From CAYXVU01 sp964468725 (lineage in GTDB: Bacteria > Acidobacteriota > Blastocatellia > UBA7656): a DNA stretch of 17,229 bases. Positions 1 to 7,175 of this stretch are shown here, in pieces (within the stretch, counting starts at the first letter, position 1; each line of letters starts with the position of its first letter). The notes beneath the pieces are model-generated. The model was not told the DNA's origin and did no database searches. It saw only the letters and a list, made by a program, of their open reading frames with translations. Where the stretch lies: contig CAYXVU010000126.1 in NCBI GenBank assembly GCA_964468725.1, positions 1-17,229 of the forward strand, in the 5' to 3' direction. The position numbers and the translations under genes were made by a program.

Positions 1-792
1 CGCGACGCCGAAGATCATCTGCGACGTGTTCGAATCCTGCATCGTCTGACCGTTGAGGCGCAGCTTGATCGAAAGATTTTGCGGGTCGGGAATTTCGTCA
101 GATGTTGCGATGTAGGCTCCCATCGGCGCAAAGGTGTCGCAGGATTTGGCGCGTTGGTACTGAATGTCAGATTGTTGGAAGTCGCGCGCGCTCACGTCAT
201 TGATGATGGTATAGCCGAAGACGTAATCGAGTGCCTTCTCTACGGAAACCTGTTTTGCGCGCCGACCGATGATGACGGCAAGCTCAGCTTCATAGTCAAC
301 TTTGCCACTGCTTGACGGCAGGATGACGGACTGGTCAGGGCCAATCACGGCGGTGTTGAATTTGGAGAAGAGCATCGGTTGTTTGGGGACGGGCTTGTTG
401 GTTTCGGCTGCGTGGTCGCGGTAGTTGAGGCCGATGCAGATAATCTTTCCCGGTCGCGGGACGGGTGCCAGTATCTGCACTTCATCGAGCGGCAGGATGG
501 TGTTTTGACGAACCAATTCCCAATTCCATCCGGGACGAACAATTGCCCCTTTTGCCGGAGCGTCACCTTCTTGATCGTTGGCTGATGCAGGGCGGGTGTT
601 GCCAGATACGATCTTCTCGTAGAGATCAAGAGGTTCTTCAGCCTCTTCATTATCGAGATCGAACCAATCGAGGAAATTATCAAACTCGCCGAGCGCAAGC
701 GTGAAATCGAGAACTTGCCGACGATCCGGCAGCAGCGCGCCAAAGTGAAGAGGAATTTCCTCATCTGCGGTTTTGAAGGCGATCAATCGCAT
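1..792 (-). CDS. Fumarylacetoacetate hydrolase (FAH) family protein, 3' end cut by window edge
   Basis: The minus strand reads without a stop from an ATG at 790-792 to the window edge (264 codons). The translation starts MRLIAFKTADEE and carries FAH-fold signatures: an N-terminal cap of about 100 residues, then GLNYRDHA, the metal-binding acidic pair in KVDYEAELAVIIG, and NDVSARDFQ. Members of this family are soluble enzymes that hydrolyse, decarboxylate or isomerise acylpyruvate-type or 2-oxo-dicarboxylate substrates using Mg or Mn. The substrate cannot be told from sequence alone. Length and layout fit the FAHD1/YcgM-like or HpcE-like group, so roughly the last 20-40 residues are missing. 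A GGAAAGG Shine-Dalgarno-like stretch ends about 5 bases before the start. Family assignment is firm; the exact reaction is open. Confidence 0.9.
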   Translation of the reverse strand, partial: MRLIAFKTADEEIPLHFGALLPDRRQVLDFTLALGEFDNFLDWFDLDNEEAEEPLDLYEKIVSGNTRPASANDQEGDAPAKGAIVRPGWNWELVRQNTILPLDEVQILAPVPRPGKIICIGLNYRDHAAETNKPVPKQPMLFSKFNTAVIGPDQSVILPSSSGKVDYEAELAVIIGRRAKQVSVEKALDYVFGYTIINDVSARDFQQSDIQYQRAKSCDTFAPMGAYIATSDEIPDPQNLSIKLRLNGQTMQDSNTSQMIFGVA

Positions 793-818
793 AGCAACCT
801 TTCCGGTTCGTCCTTTGC

Positions 819-883
819 GTTCAGAGGCGACCACTGACTGCCGCATCTACCCCTCTTCTGGCAGCCAAAGATCGCCTCTGAAC
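819..883. repeat. 12-bp perfect inverted repeat upstream of the FAH gene
   Basis: The arms GTTCAGAGGCGA (819-830) and TCGCCTCTGAAC (872-883) are perfectly complementary and are separated by 41 bases. A smaller CTGCC/GGCAG hairpin (838-842, 860-864) sits inside. The structure lies between the stop of the PsbP-like gene and the FAH start, both on the minus strand. It could be a terminator or processing hairpin, or a leader structure. No T-run follows, so it is not a canonical intrinsic terminator. Confidence 0.5.
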
Positions 884-909
884 TGTGGTCGCCAAACTTG
901 GCAATTCGA

Positions 910-1427
910 TTATTTGGTGCGGAAACTGCGCGCAATCTGATCGGTCAGGTTGCGATTAATGTCGAGCGAGCCGCGTTTGCCGGAAAAGCGCAACACCCAG
1001 ACGGTGTTTCCTTCTTGTAGGAAATAGAAAGCATGTGCCAGATTTCGCCCGCTCTCGGTTGTGTAAAACGATAGCAGCATGCCTTTGAGTGTGCCGCCTG
1101 TGAAGGGCTCTTTGGCGATAATTTGAAATCCTTGACGGTAAATTTTGAGGGTCTCTTCTTCCTGGCGTGCGAAATCATTGAGCGAGCCGTTGGTCAGTCC
1201 CTCACGGCTGATCTTCAAGAGNNNNNNNNNNCGCTGCGGTCACGATAGACGAATTCGGTCTTTTGTCTGCCCACTGCGTCGTTATAGCTGACCGCGCGCC
1301 AATCGCCGACGAGTTGCAGTTTGAACTTACCGTCCGGGTCGGAAAATTCTTGTCCCCCTTGTGCTGGCGTCAACGTCGCCAACATCAGCAGCAAGAGTAG
1401 GGCTACGAGCGAACCTCTAAACTTCAT
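910..1427 (-). CDS. Exported PsbP/Mog1-like protein of unknown function, interrupted by assembly gap
   Basis: Two reading frames on either side of the Ns form one gene. The N-terminal part (1233-1427) begins MKFRGSLVALLLLL, a classical signal peptide with a likely cleavage after TPA. Mature sequence EFSDPDGKFKLQLVGDW follows, resembling the start of PsbP/Mog1-fold secreted proteins. The C-terminal part (910-1221) continues LLKISREGL and ends in a stop. The ATG at 1425-1427 is chosen because GGGAGGACGT lies directly before it; upstream starts in the same frame have no such site. The two halves are out of phase by one base if the gap is taken as exactly 10, so the true gap length differs. The total would be about 170 residues. 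The function is unknown, and the fold assignment is inference from the short N-terminal motif. Confidence 0.75.
1222..1231. other. Assembly gap (10 Ns)
   Basis: Ten consecutive undetermined bases lie inside the PsbP-like coding sequence. The reading frames on either side do not join over exactly 10 bases, so the number is a placeholder rather than a measured length. Confidence 0.99.
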
Positions 1428-1660
1428 ACGTCCTCCCAATTTCATCACAAAAGCCAAACCAAGCGACTCAGGGTTCTATTCTGCGCGGTTTTGACGGTCT
1501 CTGCGCCGATTCGATGAACAAGCTATCAGAAACCGGTCACTTGGGTTTACGAAGACGCGCGCACGGGAAATTCGACGGTCAAAATTCTAACACAACCGGA
1601 ATTCGGTTTGCGCCTGCTGAGCGGCAACCTTTGACAGACCGCCGGAAATCGTCGCGCAGA

Positions 1661-2395
1661 CTAGCGGAGATCGCCGAGAATTTCGCGCTGCTTTTCGATG
1701 AGTTGTTGAATGCCGACGTTGGCCAGTTCGATCATTTGATTCATCTGCTCTTGATTGAAAGGCTTCGATTCGGCGGTTCCTTGAATCTCGATGAAGTGCC
1801 CGGAGCCTGTCCGCACAATGTTCATATCCACATCGGCTTTGGAATCTTCCGTATATTCCAGATCGAGTAAGGTCTGCCCTTGTAAGATGCCAACCGAGAT
1901 GGCGGCGACATAATCGGTCACCGGAATCGGAGATGCAATCTTGCCGTTTTCGTAGAGCTTTCTGAACGCGAGGACGAGAGCCACAAATGCGCCAGTGATG
2001 GAAGCTGTGCGCGTGCCACCGTCGGCTTGAATGACATCGCAATCGAGGTAGATGGTGCGCTCGCCCATGCGATTGAATTGCACAACGGCGCGCAGCGAGC
2101 GACCGATGAGGCGTTGAATCTCTTGCGTGCGACCGGAGAGGGTATTCCGTCCTTGTTCGCGCGCCGTGCGGCTTTCCGTCGCACGTGGCAGCATCGAATA
2201 CTCTGCCGTGACCCAACCTTTGTTCGTATTCTTCAAAAACATAGGTACGCGCTCATCCACAGAGGCTGTGCAGATGACTTTGGTTGCACCCATCTCGATA
2301 AGCACAGAGCCTTCGGCATACTTCGTATAACCGGGAGTGATGCGAACGTCGCGCAACTGATCGTATAACCGCCCGTTGTTTCGTTTATAACTCAT
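1661..2395 (-). CDS. rph: Ribonuclease PH
   Basis: This 244-residue protein is full length for RNase PH, the phosphorolytic 3'-5' exoribonuclease that trims tRNA precursors. Recognisable family segments in order are RNNGRLYDQLRDVRI at the N-terminus, WVTAEYSMLPRAT, the TQEIQRLIGRSLRAVV helix, and the core YLDCDVIQADGGTRTASITG with its acidic residues. ADVDMNIVRTGSGHFIEIQGTAE and PFNQEQMNQMIELA follow near the C-terminus. The ATG at 2393-2395 overlaps the TGA of murI by 4 bases (ATGA), so the two genes are almost certainly co-transcribed and translationally coupled, with murI first. A murI-rph order recurs in several bacterial groups; the rdgB gene that often follows is not here. No disruptions are visible. 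Confidence 0.97.
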   Translation of the reverse strand: MSYKRNNGRLYDQLRDVRITPGYTKYAEGSVLIEMGATKVICTASVDERVPMFLKNTNKGWVTAEYSMLPRATESRTAREQGRNTLSGRTQEIQRLIGRSLRAVVQFNRMGERTIYLDCDVIQADGGTRTASITGAFVALVLAFRKLYENGKIASPIPVTDYVAAISVGILQGQTLLDLEYTEDSKADVDMNIVRTGSGHFIEIQGTAESKPFNQEQMNQMIELANVGIQQLIEKQREILGDLR

Positions 2396-3216
2396 CTTTC
2401 TCCTAACTCGACGACTTCGAGCGATTCGAGAGGTCGTCCCAAAAATAATTCCGCTACGCGGCGAAACCGTGCCGCCGAATCGGTGACATAAAAGCTTTCG
2501 CTTCGAGGTTCCGCGCCGATGCGCGCCAGACTCAGTCGTTGCAACTGTTGCGCAACTTCATCGGCAACCGCTGCGCTAGAGTCTACACACACTACACTCT
2601 CCCCCATCACCCTTTCAATGACCGGACGCAAAATCGGATAGTGGGTGCAACCGAGCACCAACGTATCCACGCCCTCAGCGCGCAGGCTAGCCAGGTACTC
2701 TTGGGCAACCAAGCGAGTGACTTCGTGATCCGTCCACCCTTCTTCGGCAAGCGGCACAAAAAGCGGACAGGCGACAGATGATACGGTGAGCCGGTCATTG
2801 CAATGAAGGATTGCGCGTTGATAGGCGCCGCTTGCAACCGTAGCCTCCGTGCCAATGACGCCGATGTGGCCTGCGCGCGTCTGTTCGGCGGCGCGTCGTG
2901 CGCCCGGGCGAATCACTCCGATGATGGGAATCGCGTAGCGCTCACGCAAAAAATCGGCTGCCAGAGCCGATACGGTGTTGCAAGCGATGACGATGGCTTT
3001 GATGTCTTTTGCGAGGATGAAGGCCGCATCTTCGAGCGAATAGCGCCGCACGGTTTCGACCGACCGTGTGCCGTAGGGAATGCGCGCCGTGTCGCCCAGA
3101 TAGATCAGGCTTTCATTGGGCAGCAACTTCTCGATGGCTCGAAAAACCGTTAGCCCGCCGACGCCGGAATCGAATATGCCGATGGGTTTTTCTCTCGCGT
3201 TTGTGAAATCGGTCAT
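2392..3216 (-). CDS. murI: Glutamate racemase
   Basis: MurI interconverts L- and D-glutamate in the cytoplasm and so supplies D-glutamate for peptidoglycan stem peptides. The 274-residue product has the family's length and both catalytic cysteines: C79 in IVIACNTVSA and C190 in LVLGCTHYP, with H192 beside the second. The N-terminal PIGIFDSGVGGLTV motif (D16, S17) and GDTARIPYGT are also present. The start is the ATG at 3214-3216; no strong Shine-Dalgarno site precedes it. It is the first gene of a two-gene unit, its stop overlapping the rph start. An unrecognised exported-protein gene ends 41 bases upstream on the same strand and may share the transcript. Confidence 0.97.
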   Translation of the reverse strand: MTDFTNAREKPIGIFDSGVGGLTVFRAIEKLLPNESLIYLGDTARIPYGTRSVETVRRYSLEDAAFILAKDIKAIVIACNTVSALAADFLRERYAIPIIGVIRPGARRAAEQTRAGHIGVIGTEATVASGAYQRAILHCNDRLTVSSVACPLFVPLAEEGWTDHEVTRLVAQEYLASLRAEGVDTLVLGCTHYPILRPVIERVMGESVVCVDSSAAVADEVAQQLQRLSLARIGAEPRSESFYVTDSAARFRRVAELFLGRPLESLEVVELGER

Positions 3217-3257
3217 TGAATTAGCAAACCGATCTTAGCCTGTGCAACAGTTGACAA

Positions 3258-3863
3258 TCAAGAAGTCGGCAGCAATAACGATTGTTTGAACAAGTCTTTG
3301 ACCTGAATTGCCTTGTTTGAAACCCAAGTCGCGTTTTTATGATCGGAGGCCGAGAGCCGATCTTTGACAATCTTCCCTTCGATGATGCGAAGGGGGCGGC
3401 CAGCCGTAAAGTAATAGCGCCTCTCGTAGAGTGATTCGGATTCTTTCGCTTGAGAAAAATAGAAGACCAGTGAGCCAGTTTTATCGAATAGGTATTCCTG
3501 TTGATAAGTCCGTGCGCTGATGGCGCTTGTGGCCACGACCTTTACTAAGCGATTCGGATAAGGTGGCGGATTCGGACTGTCCGCATCGAAATCGTAATAA
3601 AATTTGTAGGTCACTTGATAGATGCCAACCGCAGGCCATGAATGGTTTTGCTTGTTGATAACCAGTTCGTTGCAGACCAACTCGCCGTGCTGCCCGGCTT
3701 CGCCGCCTTGTTCGATAAAGGCGATCTTCTGGCCGACTTCTTGATAGGAGCTTCTAATGGATTCGATAGCTTTTTCGTTGGTCTGACAATAGATATGCGG
3801 CGAGACACTCGTAAGCAGATAGATTGCGGTCAGCCGAATGCTGCAATGGAGTCTTCGTTGCAT
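3258..3863 (-). CDS. Hypothetical exported protein
   Basis: I do not recognise this protein. From the ATG at 3861-3863 it has 201 residues and starts with basic residues followed by a hydrophobic stretch (CSIRLTAIYLLTSVSPHIYC), which looks like a signal peptide. The mature part begins QTNEKAIESIRSSYQEVGQ, a possible helix, and is then rich in aromatic, probably beta-strand segments such as YQVTYKFYYDF and QEYLFDKTGSLVFYFSQ. This suggests a periplasmic or outer-surface beta-rich domain. A TTG nine codons upstream (3888-3890) is the alternative start, but neither start has a clear ribosome-binding site. The gene lies 41 bases before murI on the same strand. Coding status is likely because the frame is long and ordered with a signal peptide. 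No function is assigned. Confidence 0.7.
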   Translation of the reverse strand: MQRRLHCSIRLTAIYLLTSVSPHIYCQTNEKAIESIRSSYQEVGQKIAFIEQGGEAGQHGELVCNELVINKQNHSWPAVGIYQVTYKFYYDFDADSPNPPPYPNRLVKVVATSAISARTYQQEYLFDKTGSLVFYFSQAKESESLYERRYYFTAGRPLRIIEGKIVKDRLSASDHKNATWVSNKAIQVKDLFKQSLLLPTS

Positions 3864-3917
3864 ATGCTTCTGAGTTGGCTGTTGAGTCAACTCGTTTGCT
3901 CATTCGTGATTGGATAA

Positions 3918-3973
3918 AACCGGATTGACTAACGCGCTCAGGTGCAGCTCCCAACCGATTGCCCAATCCGGTT
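3918..3973. repeat. 9-bp inverted repeat downstream of tmRNA
   Basis: AACCGGATT (3918-3926) and AATCCGGTT (3965-3973) are perfect complements 38 bases apart. They lie in the noncoding space between ssrA and the exported-protein gene. The role is unknown; a processing or leader structure is possible. Confidence 0.4.
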
Positions 3974-3993
3974 GTCTTGAGCAGTCGGATTAG

Positions 3994-4025
3994 CGAACGG
4001 TTTGCTTGACGGAACAAACCGTTCG
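3994..4025 (-). terminator. Hairpin 19 nt beyond the tmRNA 3' end, probable terminator
   Basis: CGAACGGTTTG (3994-4004) and CAAACCGTTCG (4015-4025) form an 11-bp perfect stem with a 10-base loop. It sits just downstream of ssrA on the minus strand, where a transcription stop is expected. No U-run follows the stem, so the terminator call rests on position and stem quality. Confidence 0.5.
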
Positions 4026-4044
4026 TCTTGTCCGACCGAACAAG

Positions 4045-4398
4045 TGGAGGTGGAGAGAATCGAACTCTCGTCCGAAGGCCGTCAGCAATAGCGTCTACAA
4101 TGTGTAGTTGCTTCGTCTTGGTTTCGCCCGCTACGACCGTCGAAGCAACGAAGCATCGCAGCAGGCTAACTCAGATTGGTCTTTCTCTCCTCACCCCTGA
4201 GTACAGGTTAAAAGAGGCAGCCTGCTAAATGACGTTTCGTCCCAACACACAGGCGATGTCGGGCGAAACGTGGCGGAACTAGGCCGCCAAAGCTAAGTCG
4301 CTATTCGCGATTATGGTTCCCAAGCTTTGTAACGCGGTGCGTGGGCCGCGACATGCAGCTATCACCTCAGTGTACCCCCGTCGAAACCTGGCACCCCC
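4045..4398 (-). ncRNA. ssrA: tmRNA (transfer-messenger RNA), one-piece
   Basis: On the minus strand the 5' end reads GGGGGTGCCAGGTTTCGACG, a typical tmRNA start. The 3' end carries the T-arm GAGAG-TTCGATT-CTCTC followed by CACCTCC. That strand pairs with the 5' GGGGGTG over seven base pairs (one G-U), which fixes the mature ends at 4398 and 4045 (354 nt before CCA addition). The terminal CCA is not encoded: the bases after the discriminator A are CTT. With SmpB, tmRNA rescues stalled ribosomes and tags the product for proteolysis. The tag frame (4279-4308) sits after TAATC as expected for the resume site, followed by GC-rich pseudoknot-like stems. There is no sign of a permuted two-piece form. 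Downstream hairpins at 3994-4025 may end transcription. Confidence 0.95.
4279..4308 (-). other. tmRNA tag-peptide reading frame (ANSDLALAA-stop)
   Basis: On the minus strand the codons GCG AAT AGC GAC TTA GCT TTG GCG GCC TAG follow TAATC, matching the usual resume-codon setting. The encoded tag is A-N-S-D-L-A-L-A-A, nine residues, one fewer than the ten encoded in Escherichia coli. The LAA-type end is what ClpXP-type proteases recognise. Confidence 0.88.
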
Positions 4399-4451
4399 AA
4401 GGCAGTTCGAAGTCTAGCACCCCTCTCCCATCACCAGAAAGGGAAAATTCA

Positions 4452-4580
4452 ATGACTACGCTAAAAGAAGAAAAAGAAGGGAGGAAGGAATTCAGGGAAT
4501 TCGAGGAATTCAGAGAATTCGGAATGAGCGGGGAAGCGGCGCGAGGCGGTCTCGCCGAGCTGCATCCTTTCCCCTTCTGA
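4452..4580 (+). CDS. Possible 42-residue charged small ORF (doubtful)
   Basis: An ATG at 4452 opens a frame starting MTTLKEEKEGRKEF. It then runs through a 9-base repeat giving EFR-EFE-EFR-EFG and ends in a TGA at 4578-4580. An AAAGGG stretch about ten bases upstream could act as a ribosome-binding site. The protein is highly charged and low-complexity, and the frame could be a by-product of the repeat. It lies in the 326-base space between divergent ssrA and the flavoprotein gene, where no other coding signal is seen. Treated as a weak candidate only. Confidence 0.2.
   Translation: MTTLKEEKEGRKEFREFEEFREFGMSGEAARGGLAELHPFPF
4488..4523 (+). repeat. Four tandem 9-bp units containing GAATTC
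   Basis: GAATTC occurs at 4488, 4497, 4506 and 4515, exactly 9 bases apart, with the spacers AGG, GAG, AGA, GGA. The period is three codons, so the array stays in frame. Further GAATTC copies occur nearby (about 4578 and 4602). It looks like a minisatellite that can change length by slippage. Confidence 0.8.
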
Positions 4581-4674
4581 ATTCTTTAATGCTTAATTAT
4601 TGAATTCATCCGGTGATGGGATGAAGGGGTGGGCGGGGATTTCTGATGGGAGTAGTCCCCGACCTTCACATCCA

Positions 4675-4707
4675 TAACCTTCAACTTTCAACCCGTAACC
4701 TTCAACT
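4675..4707 (+). repeat. Direct repeat TAACCTTCAACT (two copies)
   Basis: TAACCTTCAACT occurs at 4675-4686 and 4696-4707, 21 bases apart, with TTCAACCCG between. It lies in the leader just before the flavoprotein ATG at 4725. It may be simple-sequence expansion; no regulator is implied by the sequence. Confidence 0.6.
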
Positions 4708-4724
4708 GCTAGACTGTTGCGGCA

Positions 4725-5903
4725 ATGTCGGAGCAGCGAGCAGAAATTGCGATAATCGGCGCAGGCCCGGCGGGCGCGCATCTGGCCTCCAAACTTGCCG
4801 AGGCGGGGCGCGAGTGTTTGCTCTTCGACCCCAAAGGCGCGTGGGAGAAACCGTGCGGCGGCGGCGTACCGACGCGAGCCATTCGTGAGTTCGCTTTTTT
4901 GTTAGAGAGCACCAACTACCCGCGCAAGCTGATTCGCCGATTGACCATGATCTCGCCGCTCGACCGCCGCGTTACGGTGGATTTCGAAACCCCGTTTGCC
5001 ATCTACTCGCGCAAGGTTCTCAACCGTCTGGTGCTCGACCGCGCAATTGATCGGGGCGCGCGCTTCGTCCAAGCCGGAGTGGCCCATTTCCACCGTGACG
5101 GCGACCAGTGGGCACTCACAACCAGTGATGGCCGTCAGTGGCGAGCCTCGTTTTTAGTCGGTGCGGACGGTGCGGCCAGTCCGACGCGCCGACGGTTGGT
5201 CGGCATCTTTTCCAAAGATGATTTGGCTCTCGCTTTCGGGTACAACGTCAGAGACGATCAAGGTAAAGACGAATCCGAACAGCAAGTGGTGATTCGCTTC
5301 CCCCGCGACTTCACAGGATATTTGTGGGCCTTTCCGCGACCGGGCGTGATGAATTTCGGGGTGGCATCAAAACTTGGTGAGCGCAGTTCAGATGAACTGC
5401 GCGCCTTGTTGAAAGGTTTTGTCGCCGACTATTACGGTGGCGAGATGCCCGACGAAGAACGCGCCACCTTTTTCGGCGCAAAAATACCGACGCTCGATTT
5501 ACAGACTTGGAAAGGGTTGCGAACCATTGGCGAAGGTTGGGCGCTCATCGGCGACGCTGCCGGATTTGCCGACCCCATCACTGGAGAGGGAATCTATTTC
5601 GCCTTCAAATCCGCCGATCTGCTCGGCGACCTACTGGCCGAAGAATCGAATTATGATCGCGCCGCACTGCGATATGAAGAGCAATGGCGCACAGCGTTCG
5701 GTAAAGAGTTAGAGATGGCTTCCTATCGCTTACCGCATTTTTATCATGGAACCTTTATGGGGCAGGTCTTCACCGATGCGCTGGTGCGATTGGCGCGTTA
5801 TCACAGAGGCGTGCGCGAGGTGTTAATTCGCGCGTTGATGGGCGAGCAGAGCTATGTCACGCTTAAAAGTGATTTGCTCAAACGCGCCTGGCAATTCTTT
5901 TGA
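4725..5903 (+). CDS. FAD-dependent geranylgeranyl reductase family oxidoreductase
   Basis: This 392-residue flavoprotein begins with an FAD-binding Rossmann motif IIGAGPAGAHLASKLAEAG (G12, G14, G17). It then shows PCGGGVPTRA, the cysteine-containing loop typical of geranylgeranyl reductases. The GADGAASPTRR motif and the second FAD motif ALIGDAAGFADPITGEGI follow, where PxxGEGI is characteristic of the ChlP/GGR group. Such enzymes use NAD(P)H or another donor to saturate isoprenoid double bonds in quinone or chlorophyll side chains or in lipids; a few relatives act on other substrates. No chlorophyll or archaeal-type lipid genes are nearby, so a menaquinone or polyprenoid substrate is a guess. 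The start is an ATG with only a weak ribosome-binding site. The MFS gene follows after 48 bases on the same strand. Confidence 0.88.
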   Translation: MSEQRAEIAIIGAGPAGAHLASKLAEAGRECLLFDPKGAWEKPCGGGVPTRAIREFAFLLESTNYPRKLIRRLTMISPLDRRVTVDFETPFAIYSRKVLNRLVLDRAIDRGARFVQAGVAHFHRDGDQWALTTSDGRQWRASFLVGADGAASPTRRRLVGIFSKDDLALAFGYNVRDDQGKDESEQQVVIRFPRDFTGYLWAFPRPGVMNFGVASKLGERSSDELRALLKGFVADYYGGEMPDEERATFFGAKIPTLDLQTWKGLRTIGEGWALIGDAAGFADPITGEGIYFAFKSADLLGDLLAEESNYDRAALRYEEQWRTAFGKELEMASYRLPHFYHGTFMGQVFTDALVRLARYHRGVREVLIRALMGEQSYVTLKSDLLKRAWQFF

Positions 5904-5951
5904 TCTTCGATCATTCAGTAAGCATTTTTAGAAAGGGAACCAGCAGAGCAG

Positions 5952-7157
5952 ATGGCTAAGAGCCGCTCACCGCTTGTCATCATCTTCGTCACCATCTTCA
6001 TAGACCTCATCGGATTTGGCATTGTCATTCCGGTGTTGCCGCTCTACGCCAAACAGTTCGGGGCATCCGAGACCATTGTCGGCCTGTTGCTGGCAACCTA
6101 CTCGGCGATGCAATTTCTCTTCGCGCCGGTATTGGGCAAATTGTCGGATCGGGTCGGGCGGCGACCGGTTTTACTGGTCAGCTTATTGGGCACGGCCATC
6201 GGTTTTCTTGTGATGGGGTTTGCCAATACGCTATGGCTCTTATTTCTGGCTCGCATCATTGACGGCATTTCGGGCGGCAACATTTCGACTGCGCAGGCGT
6301 ACATCGCAGACGTAACGCCGCCTGAGGAGCGTTCGCGTGGCATGGGTTTGATTGGTGTCGCGTTCGGACTCGGTTTTATCTTTGGCCCGGCTATCGGCGG
6401 TGTGATGAGCCACATTTCGCCAGCCGCCCCCTTCTTTTTTGCAGCCGCGCTTGCGGTTGCCAACGCAACGGCGCTCTACTTTTTATTGCCGGAAAGCCTG
6501 CCCGCAGACAAACGAGTACAAGCCAAAGAACAATCTTCGCTCGCCTCGCTATTCGAGCAGGCCAATCGCTGGCAGTTGACATCGGTGATGGCGATCTACT
6601 TCTTTTCGACCGTCGCCTTTGCCATTTTGACGGCGACCTTCGCCCTGTTCGCCAATCAGCGATTCGGTTTCGATGCGGCGCAGACCGGTTATTTCTTTGC
6701 TTATGTCGGCGTCATGGGCGCGATCATTCAGGGCGGCTTGCTCGGACGACTGGTCAAGCGATTCGGTGAGCGACTGCTCATTTTAACTGGACTGCTGCTC
6801 TTTACCTGTTGCCTGCTCATCTTGCCGCTTGCGCCCGGCCTCGTTGTGTTACTGATTACCTCTGCGGGCATCGCCATCGGTAATAGCTTCGTAACGCCGA
6901 CGCTTAATGCTCTGGCTTCCAAGAGTGTGGACGCGTTATCGCAAGGACGTGTGTTAGGCGCGATGTCTTCGGCGGCTTCGCTGGCGCGCATCATCGGCCC
7001 GACGCTTGGCGGCTACCTGCTGAGTCTCGATGTCAGGAACGGCTCGCTTTACGGGCGCACGCCCTATTGGGTGAGCGGCGCGATTATGTTGGTCGCTTTG
7101 GTATTGGCGGTCGCAACGCAATCGGTTAGCGCCAATGTCAGCGAGAACAGCGTGTGA
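5952..7157 (+). CDS. MFS transporter, TetA-like (multi)drug exporter family
   Basis: The 401-residue product has about twelve hydrophobic segments. It opens with LVIIFVTIFIDLIGFGIVIPVLPLYA, which resembles TetA-type drug:proton antiporters. Motif A (GKLSDRVGRRPVL) lies in the loop between helices 2 and 3. The antiporter motif C-like stretch GVAFGLGFIFGPAIGG is in helix 5. DGISGGNISTAQAYIADVTP in helix 4 and its loop is also conserved in this group. Such proteins sit in the cytoplasmic membrane and export small molecules in exchange for protons. The family does not prove tetracycline resistance, and many chromosomal members have unknown substrates. The neighbouring downstream gene starts 18 bases after its stop, so the two are probably one operon. 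Confidence 0.92.
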   Translation: MAKSRSPLVIIFVTIFIDLIGFGIVIPVLPLYAKQFGASETIVGLLLATYSAMQFLFAPVLGKLSDRVGRRPVLLVSLLGTAIGFLVMGFANTLWLLFLARIIDGISGGNISTAQAYIADVTPPEERSRGMGLIGVAFGLGFIFGPAIGGVMSHISPAAPFFFAAALAVANATALYFLLPESLPADKRVQAKEQSSLASLFEQANRWQLTSVMAIYFFSTVAFAILTATFALFANQRFGFDAAQTGYFFAYVGVMGAIIQGGLLGRLVKRFGERLLILTGLLLFTCCLLILPLAPGLVVLLITSAGIAIGNSFVTPTLNALASKSVDALSQGRVLGAMSSAASLARIIGPTLGGYLLSLDVRNGSLYGRTPYWVSGAIMLVALVLAVATQSVSANVSENSV

Positions 7158-7175
7158 TTTGCCGTGGAGGACTCT

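Noticed and set aside
345..764. 139-residue minus-strand frame rich in Ser/Pro/Thr
   Set aside because: It lies in another frame of the FAH gene, whose translation carries clear family motifs.
4488..4523. Possible CRISPR-like array from evenly spaced GAATTC
   Set aside because: The repeats are only 6-9 bases with 3-base spacers, so it is a minisatellite, and no cas genes are near.
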